From Atopobiaceae bacterium (lineage in GTDB: Bacteria; Actinomycetota; Coriobacteriia; Coriobacteriales; Atopobiaceae), in contig JAKVON010000005.1 in the NCBI GenBank assembly GCA_022482785.1, positions 1 through 64,000 on the forward strand: 64,000 bases of DNA. Direction: 5' to 3'. The position numbers and the translations under genes were made by a program. Below, in pieces: positions 42,507-51,186 of the stretch. How positions within the stretch are numbered: position 1 is the stretch's first letter; the number at the start of each line of letters is the position of its first letter. Under the pieces are notes generated by a model. It saw nothing but the letters and a program-made list of their open reading frames with translations. It was not told the origin of the DNA and did not search any database.

Positions 42507-45338
42507 CTACCTCTTCTGCCCGAGCCGGATCTTGACCTCGCGCTTGATGGCATAGGGCAGGACGGCCTTCATCTTGTCCTCCGCCTTGATCATCGTCGAG
42601 CACTCGGGATGGTCGCGATGCAGGTGGATGGCATCGAAGCCGCACATCGTCGTGCACACGCCGCAGCCGATGCACTTGTTCTCGTCCACCACGGCGGCCC
42701 CGCAGCCGAGGCAGCGGGCGGTCTCGGTCCTGACCTGCTCCTCCGTGAGGTCGAGACGGGCGTCGACGAAGCCGGTCCTGGGATCGACGTCGGGCCTCGT
42801 GGCTGGGACCTGGCGCTTCGCGGTGTCGTACTCCCCGATGGAGAGGTCCGTCTTGTCGAGCTCGACATAGTGCAGGCGGTCGCGCCCGATGGTGAGGCTC
42901 GAGTTGGGCTGCACGAAGCGATGGAGGGAGATCGCCGCCTCGTGGCCCGCGGCGATGGCGTCGATGACGAAGCGGGGGCCCGTGTAGACGTCCCCTCCCA
43001 CGAAGACGTCGGGCTGGTCGGTCTGGTAGGTCCGCGGGTCCGCCTTGGGCGCGTAGCCGCGCGAGAACGTCACGCCCTCGTCCTCGATGAGGCTGCCCCA
43101 CTCGATGGCCTGCCCGATGGCGAGCACGACGCGGTCCGCATCCGCGACCTGGACGTCCGACTCGTCGTAGGCGGGGGAGAAGCGGCGCTCGTCGTCGAAG
43201 ACGCGGGTGCAGCGCTTGAAGGAGATGCCGACGAGCCCGGAGCCCTCGGCGAGGATCTCCTTCGGCCCCCATCCGCACTCGATGACGACGCCCTCTGCCT
43301 CTGCCTCGGCGACCTCCTCGGGCGAGGCGGGCATGATGTCGCGGCTCTCGAGGCAGCGCATCGTAGCGCTCGCGGCGCCTGCGCGCAGGGCGGAGCGCGC
43401 CACGTCGATGGCCACGTTGCCGCCGCCCACGACGACGACCCGCTTGCCCTCGAGGTCCGTCTCGGTGCCGCCGAGCACCTTGCGCAGGAAGTCGACGGCG
43501 ATCTCGACGCCAGCGGCGTTCTCGCCGGGGATGCCGGGCCTCTTGCCGCCCTGGCAGCCGATGGCAAGGTAGAAGGCCTTGAAGCCCTCGGCGCGCAGCT
43601 CGTCCAGGGTGACGTCGGCACCCACGTCGATGCCGCAGCGAATCGTGACCCCCATCTCGCGGATGACGTCGATCTCCGCCTTCACGACGTCCTTGTCGAG
43701 CTTGTAGGCGGGGATGCCATAGGTGAGCATGCCGCCCGGCTCGGCGTCGCGCTCGAAGACGGTGGGGGAGTAGCCCATCTGGGCGAGATAGAACGCGCAG
43801 GTGAGCCCGGCAGGGCCGGCGCCCACGATGGCGATCTTCTGCTTGAAGGGCCCACGGAGCGAAGGCTGGACCACGGGCGGGACGTAGCGCGTGGCGGCGT
43901 CGAGGTCCTGGTCGGCGATGAACCTCTTCACGTCGTCGATGGCGATGGCCTCGTCGACGGTGCCGCGGGTGCACGCCTCCTCGCAGGGCCGGTTGCACAC
44001 GCGGCCGCAGACGGCGGGGAAGGGGTTCTTCTTCTTGATGACGGCGAGCGCCTTGGCGTAGTCGCCCTGGGCGGCGAGCTTGAGGTAGCCCTGGATGGCG
44101 ATGTGGGCGGGGCAGGCCACCTTGCAGGGCGCCGTGCCCGTCTCGTAGCACTCGATGCGCGCGGTGTCCTTGTAGTCCTCGTCCCACTTCTCGGGGCCCC
44201 ACTTCGCGGCATCGGGGAGCTCCTGCTTCGGGTAGGAGACGGGGCCGTCCTTGCGGCAGAGCTTCTGCCCCAGCTTCACGGCGCCGGCGGGACAGTGCTC
44301 GACGCATCCGCCGCAGGCCACGCACTGCTCGGCGTCGACCCTCGCGACATAGGCCGAGCGGCTCATGTTGGGGGTGTTGAAGAGCTGGGAGGTGCGCAGG
44401 GCGTAGCAGACGTTCACGTTGCAGTTGCAGATCGCGAAGATCTTGCCCGAGCCGTCGATGTTGGTGATCTGGTGCACGAAGCCGTTGGCCTCGGCGCGCC
44501 GGAGGATCTCCATGACCTCGTCGTAGGTCACGTAGCGGCCCTTGCCCGTCTCGACCGAATAGGTGGCGACGTCGCCCACGCCGATGCACCAGTCCTCGGC
44601 GTCGTCGCCGCAGCCGTCGCCGCGCACGGCCTCCGAGAGACGGCACGAGCAGGCGCTGGCGGCATAGGTGTCGTACTTCTTGAGCCAGTGGGAGATGTGC
44701 TCGACGTCGGCCGTCACGTTCTCGTGCTCGATGGCCCTCTCGACCGGGATGACGTGCATGCCCACCCCGGCGCCTCCGGGGGGAACCATCGGCGTGACCT
44801 TCTCGAGGGGGAGCCTGCTCATGCGCTCGAAGAAGGTGGCCAGCTCGGGGTGCTCCTCGAGCTGCCTCTCGTTCATGACGGAGAACTCGGCCGAGCCGGG
44901 CACGAACATCGGCAGCATCCACTGCTTCTCGTGGGCGTCGTTCTCCCAGTTGTACTCGAGGAGCCCCGCGACGCTCATCCTCTCGAGGATGGGAAGGAGC
45001 TCGTCGGCGTCCTTGCCGCAGGCCTTCTCGATCTGGGCGAGCGTCATGGGCCTGCGCCGCCTCATGTGGTTGGCGACGGCCGCCATCTCGTCGTCGACGA
45101 AGGAGGCCAGGCCCCAGTACTCGGGGTCCGAGGTACTCACCGTGTGTCCGATCCGGTCGGTGATCTTCTGGCCGAGCCGCAGGACCGAGCCGCGCGGCTC
45201 TCCCTTCGAGGCAGGTCCCGGCGCGTCCGGGTTGGCGGGGTCGGGGCGGTAGGGCGCGCCGAAGCGCATCGCGTAGGGACGCTTGCCCTCGGTCGTGCCG
45301 ATGGTGGACTTCCTTGGCCCGGCCTCTTCGTTGCTCAT
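42507..45338 (-). CDS. GltD-like FAD/NAD(P) oxidoreductase with multiple Fe-S clusters, 943 aa
   Basis: The N-terminal 400 residues carry cysteine clusters ACSCR (about 215), AICNCNVNVC, a ferredoxin motif CVACGGCVEHCP, and CGRVCNRPCEEAC, the last typical of the glutamate synthase small-subunit family. The FAD site is IAIVGAGPAGLTCAFY (about 500), the NAD(P) site RVVVVGGGNVAIDVA (about 632), and a second ferredoxin pair is CIGCGVCTTMC (about 890). This arrangement resembles electron-bifurcating or transhydrogenase-type NAD(P)H:ferredoxin enzymes, but its partner is not identified. It is set between hypB (20 bases upstream) and hypA (two bases downstream), so it is in the nickel maturation operon. 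A role in redox supply to a nickel enzyme is an inference. Confidence 0.85.
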   Translation of the reverse strand: MSNEEAGPRKSTIGTTEGKRPYAMRFGAPYRPDPANPDAPGPASKGEPRGSVLRLGQKITDRIGHTVSTSDPEYWGLASFVDDEMAAVANHMRRRRPMTLAQIEKACGKDADELLPILERMSVAGLLEYNWENDAHEKQWMLPMFVPGSAEFSVMNERQLEEHPELATFFERMSRLPLEKVTPMVPPGGAGVGMHVIPVERAIEHENVTADVEHISHWLKKYDTYAASACSCRLSEAVRGDGCGDDAEDWCIGVGDVATYSVETGKGRYVTYDEVMEILRRAEANGFVHQITNIDGSGKIFAICNCNVNVCYALRTSQLFNTPNMSRSAYVARVDAEQCVACGGCVEHCPAGAVKLGQKLCRKDGPVSYPKQELPDAAKWGPEKWDEDYKDTARIECYETGTAPCKVACPAHIAIQGYLKLAAQGDYAKALAVIKKKNPFPAVCGRVCNRPCEEACTRGTVDEAIAIDDVKRFIADQDLDAATRYVPPVVQPSLRGPFKQKIAIVGAGPAGLTCAFYLAQMGYSPTVFERDAEPGGMLTYGIPAYKLDKDVVKAEIDVIREMGVTIRCGIDVGADVTLDELRAEGFKAFYLAIGCQGGKRPGIPGENAAGVEIAVDFLRKVLGGTETDLEGKRVVVVGGGNVAIDVARSALRAGAASATMRCLESRDIMPASPEEVAEAEAEGVVIECGWGPKEILAEGSGLVGISFKRCTRVFDDERRFSPAYDESDVQVADADRVVLAIGQAIEWGSLIEDEGVTFSRGYAPKADPRTYQTDQPDVFVGGDVYTGPRFVIDAIAAGHEAAISLHRFVQPNSSLTIGRDRLHYVELDKTDLSIGEYDTAKRQVPATRPDVDPRTGFVDARLDLTEEQVRTETARCLGCGAAVVDENKCIGCGVCTTMCGFDAIHLHRDHPECSTMIKAEDKMKAVLPYAIKREVKIRLGQKR

Positions 45339-45358
45339 CGCTCGCTCCTTCCCCGGCG

Positions 45359-46039
45359 CTATGCGCGCCAGGCCTCGACCCCGTCACGCAGCCACTGGCA
45401 CCATGCGTCGACGCCCTCGCCGGTCTTGGCGCAGAGGGGGATGATGGTTGCCTCGGGGTTGCGCGCGAGGATGTTCGTCCTGCAGGCGTCCATGTCGAAA
45501 TCGAAATAGGGCATGACGTCGATCTTGTTGATGAGCACCACGTCGGAGACCTCGAACATGAGGGGGTACTTGAGGGGCTTGTCGTCACCCTCGGGCACGG
45601 AGAGGATCATGGCGTTCCTCGACGCCCCGGTGTCGAACTCCGCCGGGCATACGAGGTTCCCCACGTTCTCGAGGAAGGCCAGGTCGATGCCCTCGGTGTC
45701 GAGGGACTCGAGGCCCTGGCGGGTCATGCCGGCATCGAGGTGGCACATCCCGCCCGTGTGGAGCTGGATGGCGCGGACGCCTGCGGCGGCCACGGTGCGG
45801 GCGTCGACGTCGGAGTCGATGTCGGCCTCGAGCACGGCGATGGACATCTCGTCGCGAAGGCGCTCGATGGTGCGCCTGAGCGTCGTGGTCTTGCCCGAGC
45901 CGGGCGAGCTCATGAGGTTCACGAGGAAGAGCCCCCGACTCCTGAGCTCGTCGCGCAGCTCGTCGGCCTGCCGGTCGTTCGCGTCGAAGACGCTGCGCTT
46001 GACCTCGATGACCTTGAATTCGTCCGTCTTGCCCGCCAT
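45359..46039 (-). CDS. hypB: HypB, GTPase for nickel insertion
   Basis: P-loop GTPase. The G1 motif SSPGSGKTT is near residue 44, the metal-binding GGMCHLDA lies in the switch region and NKID is the guanine-specificity motif (near 170). 226 residues is usual for the type without a long His-rich N-terminus. It hydrolyses GTP to hand nickel from HypA to the target apo-enzyme. The ATG at 46039 has GAGAGGAG just upstream; an extra ATG 18 bases further up is in frame. It heads the hypB-oxidoreductase-hypA operon. Confidence 0.95.
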   Translation of the reverse strand: MAGKTDEFKVIEVKRSVFDANDRQADELRDELRSRGLFLVNLMSSPGSGKTTTLRRTIERLRDEMSIAVLEADIDSDVDARTVAAAGVRAIQLHTGGMCHLDAGMTRQGLESLDTEGIDLAFLENVGNLVCPAEFDTGASRNAMILSVPEGDDKPLKYPLMFEVSDVVLINKIDVMPYFDFDMDACRTNILARNPEATIIPLCAKTGEGVDAWCQWLRDGVEAWRA

Positions 46040-46137
46040 GGGATGCTCCTCTCGCACGCACAGAGGATAACACCAAGTATGTCGGCACGGGGCTCGGTGG
46101 CCGTCCGCCGAAATGTGCCGCGGCCCGACCCTGACGG

Positions 46138-47370
46138 CTAGATCCTGTGGACGAACAGGCCGCTCCTGAGCTTGGGCTCGAACCAGGTGGACTTTGGCGG
46201 CATGAGCAGGCCCGCATCGGCCACGGCCATGAGCTGCTCGATCGAGGTCGCGTGAAGCGCGAACGCCACGCCCTCCTCGCCGGCGCGCCGCTCGAGCTCG
46301 TCCGTCCCGCGGATGCCGCCCACGAAGGAGATGCGCGGGTCGGTGCGCGGGTCCGCGATGCCGAGGACGGGGCCGAGCAGGCGATCCTGGAGGATGCTCG
46401 CGTCGAGGGAGGCCACGGGGTCTTCGCCGACGGAGGCCGGGTCGACCGCGAGCTCGTGCCAGGAACCCCCCACGAACATGCCGAAGCGTCCGGCGCCAGC
46501 CGGCTCGATGGGGGCCTCCCGTGCCGGGCCCACCGCGAGGCCGACCCTCTCGCAGGCCTCGACCAGCCCCTCCGCCCCGAGGCCGTTCGTGTCCGCGACC
46601 ACGCGGTTGTAGGGGAGGATCTGGAGCTGGCCTGCCGGGAAGAGCACCGAGAGGAACGAGTTGTAGGGCTCGACCCCCACGTTGCCCGGGTTTGCCGCGC
46701 GCTTGGCGAGCGCCGCCTTGACCGCGCTCGCGGCGCGATGGTGCCCGTCGGCGATGTAGGCGCAGTCGATGCGCTCGAACGTCGCCTCGATGGCCTCGAC
46801 CGCGTCGGGCCGCGAGACGCGCCAGACCGTGTGCCGTACGCCGTCGTCGGCCTCGAAGTCGTAGAGGGGCTGGGCCGACGTCGCCGCCGAGACGATCACG
46901 TCGAGGGCGAGGCTGTCGCGATAGGCCAGGAAGATCGGGCCGGTCTGGGCATCGAGGGCCTGGATGTGGCGGATGCGGTCGGCCTCCTTGTCGGCGCGGG
47001 TGTTCTCGTGGCGCTTGATGGTGCCGTTCTCGTAGTCATCCACCGAGCAGCAGGCCACGATGCCCGTCTGCGCGCGGCCCCTCCAGACGAGCCGGTAGAG
47101 GTAATAGCACGGGACCCCGTCGCGCACGAAGGTGCCGTCGGCGAGCTCGTCTCTCAGGAGCTCCGCGGCCTTGGCATAGACCTCCGGCGCGTACATGTCC
47201 TGGTCGTCGGGAAACTGCGTCTCCGGGCGGTCGATGTTCAGGAAGGAGAGGGGGCGTCCCGCGACGGCCGCCTTCGCCTCCGCACGGTCGTAGACGTCGT
47301 AGGGAAGGGCGGCGACCTGGGCGGCGACGGCGGGCGCCGGCCTCAGGCAGGTGAATGGCTCGGCATGCAT
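46138..47370 (-). CDS. DUF1015 family protein
   Basis: A 410-residue cytosolic protein of the DUF1015 family: conserved N-terminal PYDVYDRAEA, then LSFLNIDRPE, YYLYRLVW and the central YIADGHHRAAS. The family commonly neighbours serA and serC but has no proven biochemical role. Here it follows serA by 12 bases in the same direction, so it is in one operon with the serine genes. HRAA and HENTRADK are conserved charged stretches that may form the active centre. Confidence 0.9.
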   Translation of the reverse strand: MHAEPFTCLRPAPAVAAQVAALPYDVYDRAEAKAAVAGRPLSFLNIDRPETQFPDDQDMYAPEVYAKAAELLRDELADGTFVRDGVPCYYLYRLVWRGRAQTGIVACCSVDDYENGTIKRHENTRADKEADRIRHIQALDAQTGPIFLAYRDSLALDVIVSAATSAQPLYDFEADDGVRHTVWRVSRPDAVEAIEATFERIDCAYIADGHHRAASAVKAALAKRAANPGNVGVEPYNSFLSVLFPAGQLQILPYNRVVADTNGLGAEGLVEACERVGLAVGPAREAPIEPAGAGRFGMFVGGSWHELAVDPASVGEDPVASLDASILQDRLLGPVLGIADPRTDPRISFVGGIRGTDELERRAGEEGVAFALHATSIEQLMAVADAGLLMPPKSTWFEPKLRSGLFVHRI

Positions 47371-47382
47371 GGCGGCCTCCGG

Positions 47383-48564
47383 CTACTTGTTCTCGGGCAC
47401 GGGCTTGATCACGCGGACGCGCCACATGTGCTCGATGGCGCGAAGGCGATTGTACGTCGTGGGGTCGAGCGGGTCGTCGGTGTCGACCATGGTGTAGGCG
47501 TTGGGCCCCTCGGCCTCGTTGGCCATGCGCTGGATGTTGACGTCCTCCTGCGCGAGGATGGCGGATATCTGGCCGATCATGTTGGGCACGTTGGCGTGCA
47601 GGCACGCGAAGCGGCCGGGGTAGCGGCAGACCCCCATGTGGCACTCGGGGTAGTTCACCGAGTTGGTGATGTTGCCGTTCTCCAGGTAGTCGGTGAGCTC
47701 CTCGATGGCCATGTCGGCGCAGTTGGCCTCGGCCTCGCCCGTGCCGGCGCCGGCATGCGGCGTGACCATCGTGTTCTCCATCGAGAGCACCTTGGGGGTC
47801 GCGAAGTCGGAGGCGAAGCGGGAGAGCTTGCCGCTCTCGAGCGCCGCCGCCACCGCGTCCTCGTCGATGATGGTCTCGCGGGCGAAGTTGAGCAGGACCG
47901 CGCCGTCGTTGAGCACCTCGATCTGCTCGGCGCCGAGCATGCCGATGGTGTCCTCCTTGGAGGGGACGTGGAGGGTGAGGTAGTCGCACCCGCGGCAGAG
48001 CTCGGTGAGGTCGTCGACGCGGCGGACGCTCCTCGAGAGCTGCCAGGCATGCTCGACCGAGAGGTATGGGTCGTAGCCGTAGACCTCCATGCCGAGCGCG
48101 TCGCAGGCGTTGGCCACCTTCGAGCCCACGTTGCCGAGGCCCACCACGCCGATCTTGCGGCCGATGACCTCGCGTCCCACGAACTCCTTCTTGGCCTTCT
48201 CGGCCTTCACGTAGACGTCGGGGTCGCCCTCGTGGGCGCGGCACCACCTCATGCCGCCGAGGACGTCCCTCGAGGTCATCATGATGAGCCCGATGACCAG
48301 CTCCTTGACGGCGTTGGCGTTGGCCCCGGGGGTGTTGAAGACGACGATGCCCTGATGGGCGCAGTGCTCGACGGGGATGTTGTTGACGCCTACGCCCGCG
48401 CGCCCGATGGCGCGCACGGAGGGGGGAAGCTCGAGGTCGTGGATGTCGCTCGAGCGCATGAGGATGGCATCCGCCTGGGAGAGGTCGTCGGTGAACTCGT
48501 AGCCGGGCCCGAACTCGACGTGGCCGTTCTTCGTGATGTTGTCGATTACCTTGATGCGTCGCAT
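47383..48564 (-). CDS. serA: D-3-phosphoglycerate dehydrogenase
   Basis: First enzyme of the phosphorylated serine pathway, oxidising 3-phosphoglycerate with NAD. The Rossmann motif is GVVGLGNVGSKVA (about residues 140-152). The catalytic Arg is in LLNFARE, the Glu region in the following stretch, and the His in VTPHAGAGT (about 270). It ends with a short ACT domain (IGQISAILAQEDVNIQ), so serine feedback is possible. At 393 residues it is the short form. It lies between serC and the DUF1015 gene. Confidence 0.95.
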   Translation of the reverse strand: MRRIKVIDNITKNGHVEFGPGYEFTDDLSQADAILMRSSDIHDLELPPSVRAIGRAGVGVNNIPVEHCAHQGIVVFNTPGANANAVKELVIGLIMMTSRDVLGGMRWCRAHEGDPDVYVKAEKAKKEFVGREVIGRKIGVVGLGNVGSKVANACDALGMEVYGYDPYLSVEHAWQLSRSVRRVDDLTELCRGCDYLTLHVPSKEDTIGMLGAEQIEVLNDGAVLLNFARETIIDEDAVAAALESGKLSRFASDFATPKVLSMENTMVTPHAGAGTGEAEANCADMAIEELTDYLENGNITNSVNYPECHMGVCRYPGRFACLHANVPNMIGQISAILAQEDVNIQRMANEAEGPNAYTMVDTDDPLDPTTYNRLRAIEHMWRVRVIKPVPENK

Positions 48565-48642
48565 AGGCTTCCCCCTTGACGGCAGGCGGCGGAACGCCTC
48601 TGTCGCGTCCGCCGCCCTGGATTGAACGATGTGCGGCCGGCC

Positions 48643-49728
48643 CTAGGCGTTGGCCCTCTCGAACTCGCCCATGTAGGCGACGAGGGCCTCGATGCCCTCG
48701 CGGGGCACGGCGTTGTAGCAGCTCGCGCGCATGCCGCCGACGAGGCGGTGGCCCTTCACGCCCACGATGCCCTTGAGCTTGGCCCCGGAGACGAACTCGG
48801 CGTCGAGCTCCGGCGTGGGCGTGCGGAACGTGACGTTGGCGATCGAGCGGCTCTCCGGCTGGGCGGTTCCCTTGAAGAGCTCGCTCTGGTCGAGGTAGTC
48901 GTAGAGCAGGCCGACCTTCTCCCAGTTGCGCCTCTCCATGGCCTCGAGGCCGCCGGTCTCCTCGACCCAATGGAAGACCTTGCCGCAGAGGTAGATGCCG
49001 AAGGTGTTGGGGGTGTTGAGCATGGAGCCGGCCTTTGCCTGCTTCTTGTAGTCGAGGTAGGTGGGGCAGCAGTCGAGGGCGGGGCCGTCCTCGACCAGGT
49101 CATGGCGGACGATGAGCACGGTGACGCCCGCGGGGCCGGCGTTCTTCTGCGCGCCTGCGTAGATGAGGCCGTAGCGCTCGACGTCGAGGGGCCTGGAGAG
49201 GAAGCAGCTCGAGACGTCGGCGACGAGGGGCTTGCCGTCGGTCTCGGGAAGGTCGGTGAACATGGTGCCGAAGATGGTGTTGTTCTGGCAGATGTAGACG
49301 TAGCTGGCATCGGCCGAGGGGTGCAGGCCGGCGAGCTCGGGGATGCGGTCGAAGCTGGTGTCCTCGCTCGAGGCGTAGACGTTGGCGGTGCCGTACTTCT
49401 TGGCCTCCTGCCAGGCCTTCTTGGCGAAGTTGCCCGTGACGAGGTAGTCGGCCGAGCCCGTGCGCATGAGGTTCATGGGGATGCCGGCGAACTCGAGCGT
49501 CGCGCCGCCCTGCAGGAACAGGACGTCATAGCCCTCGGGGATGGAGAGCACGCGCCGGAGCGTCGCCTCGGTGTCGTCGAACACGGCCTGGTACTCCTTG
49601 GAGCGGTGACTCATCTCGAGGACCGACATGCCGCTGCCGGCGTAGTCGAGCATCTCGGAGGCGGCAGACTTGAGCACCTCCTCGGGAAGAGCAGCTGGAC
49701 CGGCCGAGAAGTTGTAGACGCGTGACAT
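48643..49728 (-). CDS. serC: Phosphoserine aminotransferase
   Basis: PLP enzyme that transfers an amino group from glutamate to 3-phosphohydroxypyruvate. The N-terminus VYNFSAGPAALPEEV is diagnostic, the PLP Lys is in YAGAQKNAGPAG (about residues 190-201), and 361 residues is normal. It is the first gene of the serC-serA-DUF1015 operon. The matching phosphoserine phosphatase is not in the operon; the divergent HAD gene next door could supply the activity, but this is only an inference. An inverted-repeat structure lies in the divergent intergenic region. Confidence 0.95.
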   Translation of the reverse strand: MSRVYNFSAGPAALPEEVLKSAASEMLDYAGSGMSVLEMSHRSKEYQAVFDDTEATLRRVLSIPEGYDVLFLQGGATLEFAGIPMNLMRTGSADYLVTGNFAKKAWQEAKKYGTANVYASSEDTSFDRIPELAGLHPSADASYVYICQNNTIFGTMFTDLPETDGKPLVADVSSCFLSRPLDVERYGLIYAGAQKNAGPAGVTVLIVRHDLVEDGPALDCCPTYLDYKKQAKAGSMLNTPNTFGIYLCGKVFHWVEETGGLEAMERRNWEKVGLLYDYLDQSELFKGTAQPESRSIANVTFRTPTPELDAEFVSGAKLKGIVGVKGHRLVGGMRASCYNAVPREGIEALVAYMGEFERANA

Positions 49729-50087
49729 GGAGGATGCTCCCTTGTGAGTCGACGGCGAAAGGTTGACGCCCCTCTAAGGATACAGGAGCGACGCGAAAAT
49801 GGTCGGATTGTTGCAGGACGGTAACACGGAGACGTCAGCCTGCTCGGCGGCGCTCTCCGCGAAACCCCACGGATGCCCTCGTTGACCACGCGCGGCCGAT
49901 TCCGGCGGCCTTTGGTCGCAGACCGCATTCGTGGGGGTGGCGACGGCTCGCGGCCCGGGGGAAGCTCCCTGTTCTACAAACAACGTCCTTGCACGCGACG
50001 ATGGGAGGGGGCGCGTCTCCGCCGTGCGCGGCCGACTATCGGCTATGCTGCATTCGAGACGGGAGACCCTGATTGAAGGGACGCATG
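49729..50087. other. Divergent intergenic region between serC and a HAD gene, with nested inverted repeats
   Basis: This 359-base gap has no convincing gene. CCCCACGGATGC (49864-49875) pairs with GCATTCGTGGGG (49924-49935) with a single G-U. Inside it GACCA (49883-49887) pairs with TGGTC (49912-49916), and a smaller GC-rich stem lies within. A possible -10 box for the plus-strand HAD gene is TATGCT near 50043. No T-box or known riboswitch motif is recognised. Confidence 0.5.
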
Positions 50088-50750
50088 ATGACGAGCGGGG
50101 ACCTGCGGGCACGCAAGTGCGTCCTCTTCGACTTCGACGGGACCCTTGCGGACACGAGGTCCTCGATCGTGAGAATCGCGGGGAGGGTCCTTCGCGACTG
50201 GGGCCTCACGGATGCCGAGATAGGGGATGCGGGACGCCTCGTGGGGCCGGCCTTCCCCGGCGCCTTCAGCGAGGTCTATGGATTCTCAGCCGCAGACGCC
50301 GCCGAGATAACGCGGCGCTATCGTGCGATCTACGACGGGGTCGGACCCGAGGACTACCCGCTCTTCGACGGCATGCGCGAGGTGCTCGGCGAGCTGTCCG
50401 AGGCCGGGAGGCGACTCGCGGTTACGACGTCGAAGCGCCAGCCGCTCGTCGAGCGCATGCTGTCCGAGCTGGGCGTCCGCGACGTCTTCGAGGCGGTCGT
50501 GGGCCAGACCGATCCCTCGAGGGCAGACAAGTTCCACCTGATCGAGCGCACCCTCGCCGAGATGGGGGCGACGCCAGACGACGCCGTCATGGTGGGCGAC
50601 CGCTTCTACGACGTCGACGGCGCCTGCGCGGCCGGCGTGCCGTGCGCGTGCGTGCTGTTCGGGACCGCCGAGCGCTCCGAGCTCGAGGCCGCCGGAGCCG
50701 CCGCGATCTGCGAGACGCCGGCAGAGCTCGCCAGGGTGCTCCTCGCCTAG
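50088..50750 (+). CDS. HAD-superfamily phosphatase, phosphoglycolate phosphatase-like
   Basis: Motif I FDFDGTLADT (about residues 13-22), motif II TTSKRQP, the motif III region in RADKFHLIE and motif IV MVGDRFYDVDGA fit the Gph-like group, with a helical cap. Two adjacent ATG codons at 50085 and 50088 are possible; the second has better spacing from GAAGGGA. The product is 220 residues. It is divergent from serC, which makes a phosphoserine phosphatase role possible but unproven; phosphoglycolate or another small phosphate is equally likely. Confidence 0.88.
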   Translation: MTSGDLRARKCVLFDFDGTLADTRSSIVRIAGRVLRDWGLTDAEIGDAGRLVGPAFPGAFSEVYGFSAADAAEITRRYRAIYDGVGPEDYPLFDGMREVLGELSEAGRRLAVTTSKRQPLVERMLSELGVRDVFEAVVGQTDPSRADKFHLIERTLAEMGATPDDAVMVGDRFYDVDGACAAGVPCACVLFGTAERSELEAAGAAAICETPAELARVLLA

Positions 50751-50826
50751 AGGCACGGCTCGGGGGTACTATGAGTGAAAGGCCGCATGCGATGCGGCAC
50801 GCGCATGCTGAACGAGGAGGAAACAA

Positions 50827-51168
50827 ATGGCAGGTCTGGATCTTACCGATGGCGTTAAGAAGCTCTTCCTGGCCGGCGTCGGCGCCGTGGCCACGGGAGC
50901 CGAGAAGTCGGAGGCCATCATCGACGAGCTCGTCAAGAAGGGCGAGATCACCGTCGAGCAGGGCAAGGCCCTGAACGAGGAGCTCACCGTGAAGGCCAAG
51001 GCCGCCGCCGGCGACCTCGACGGGACGATGCTGCGCAGCAAGCTCGAGGCCATGACGGCCGAGGAGCGCGCCGCCTACGCGAAGAAGGTCGCCGAGATCG
51101 CCGCGGACGTCGAGGCCAAGACCACCAAGGTCGACGTCGAGGACGGGTCGGAGAAGGACGCCAAGTAG
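50827..51168 (+). CDS. Phasin-like helical protein, 113 aa
   Basis: Short helical protein with LTDGVKKLFLAGVGAVATGAEK (N-terminal 25 residues) and GEITVEQGKALNEEL (about 41-55), which match the polyhydroxyalkanoate-granule/phasin-like helical proteins often encoded beside UbiB-family kinases. The C-terminal third is Ala/Glu/Lys-rich and coiled. It has a GAGGAG ribosome site. The kinase gene starts 18 bases after its stop. No polyester synthase is present here, so storage granules are not implied. Confidence 0.82.
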   Translation: MAGLDLTDGVKKLFLAGVGAVATGAEKSEAIIDELVKKGEITVEQGKALNEELTVKAKAAAGDLDGTMLRSKLEAMTAEERAAYAKKVAEIAADVEAKTTKVDVEDGSEKDAK

Positions 51169-51186
51169 CGTTCGCGCCCAGATCAC

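Noticed and set aside
49729-50087. T-box or amino-acid riboswitch in front of serC
   Set aside because: No GGTGGNACC antiterminator or specifier-like stem was found on the minus strand.
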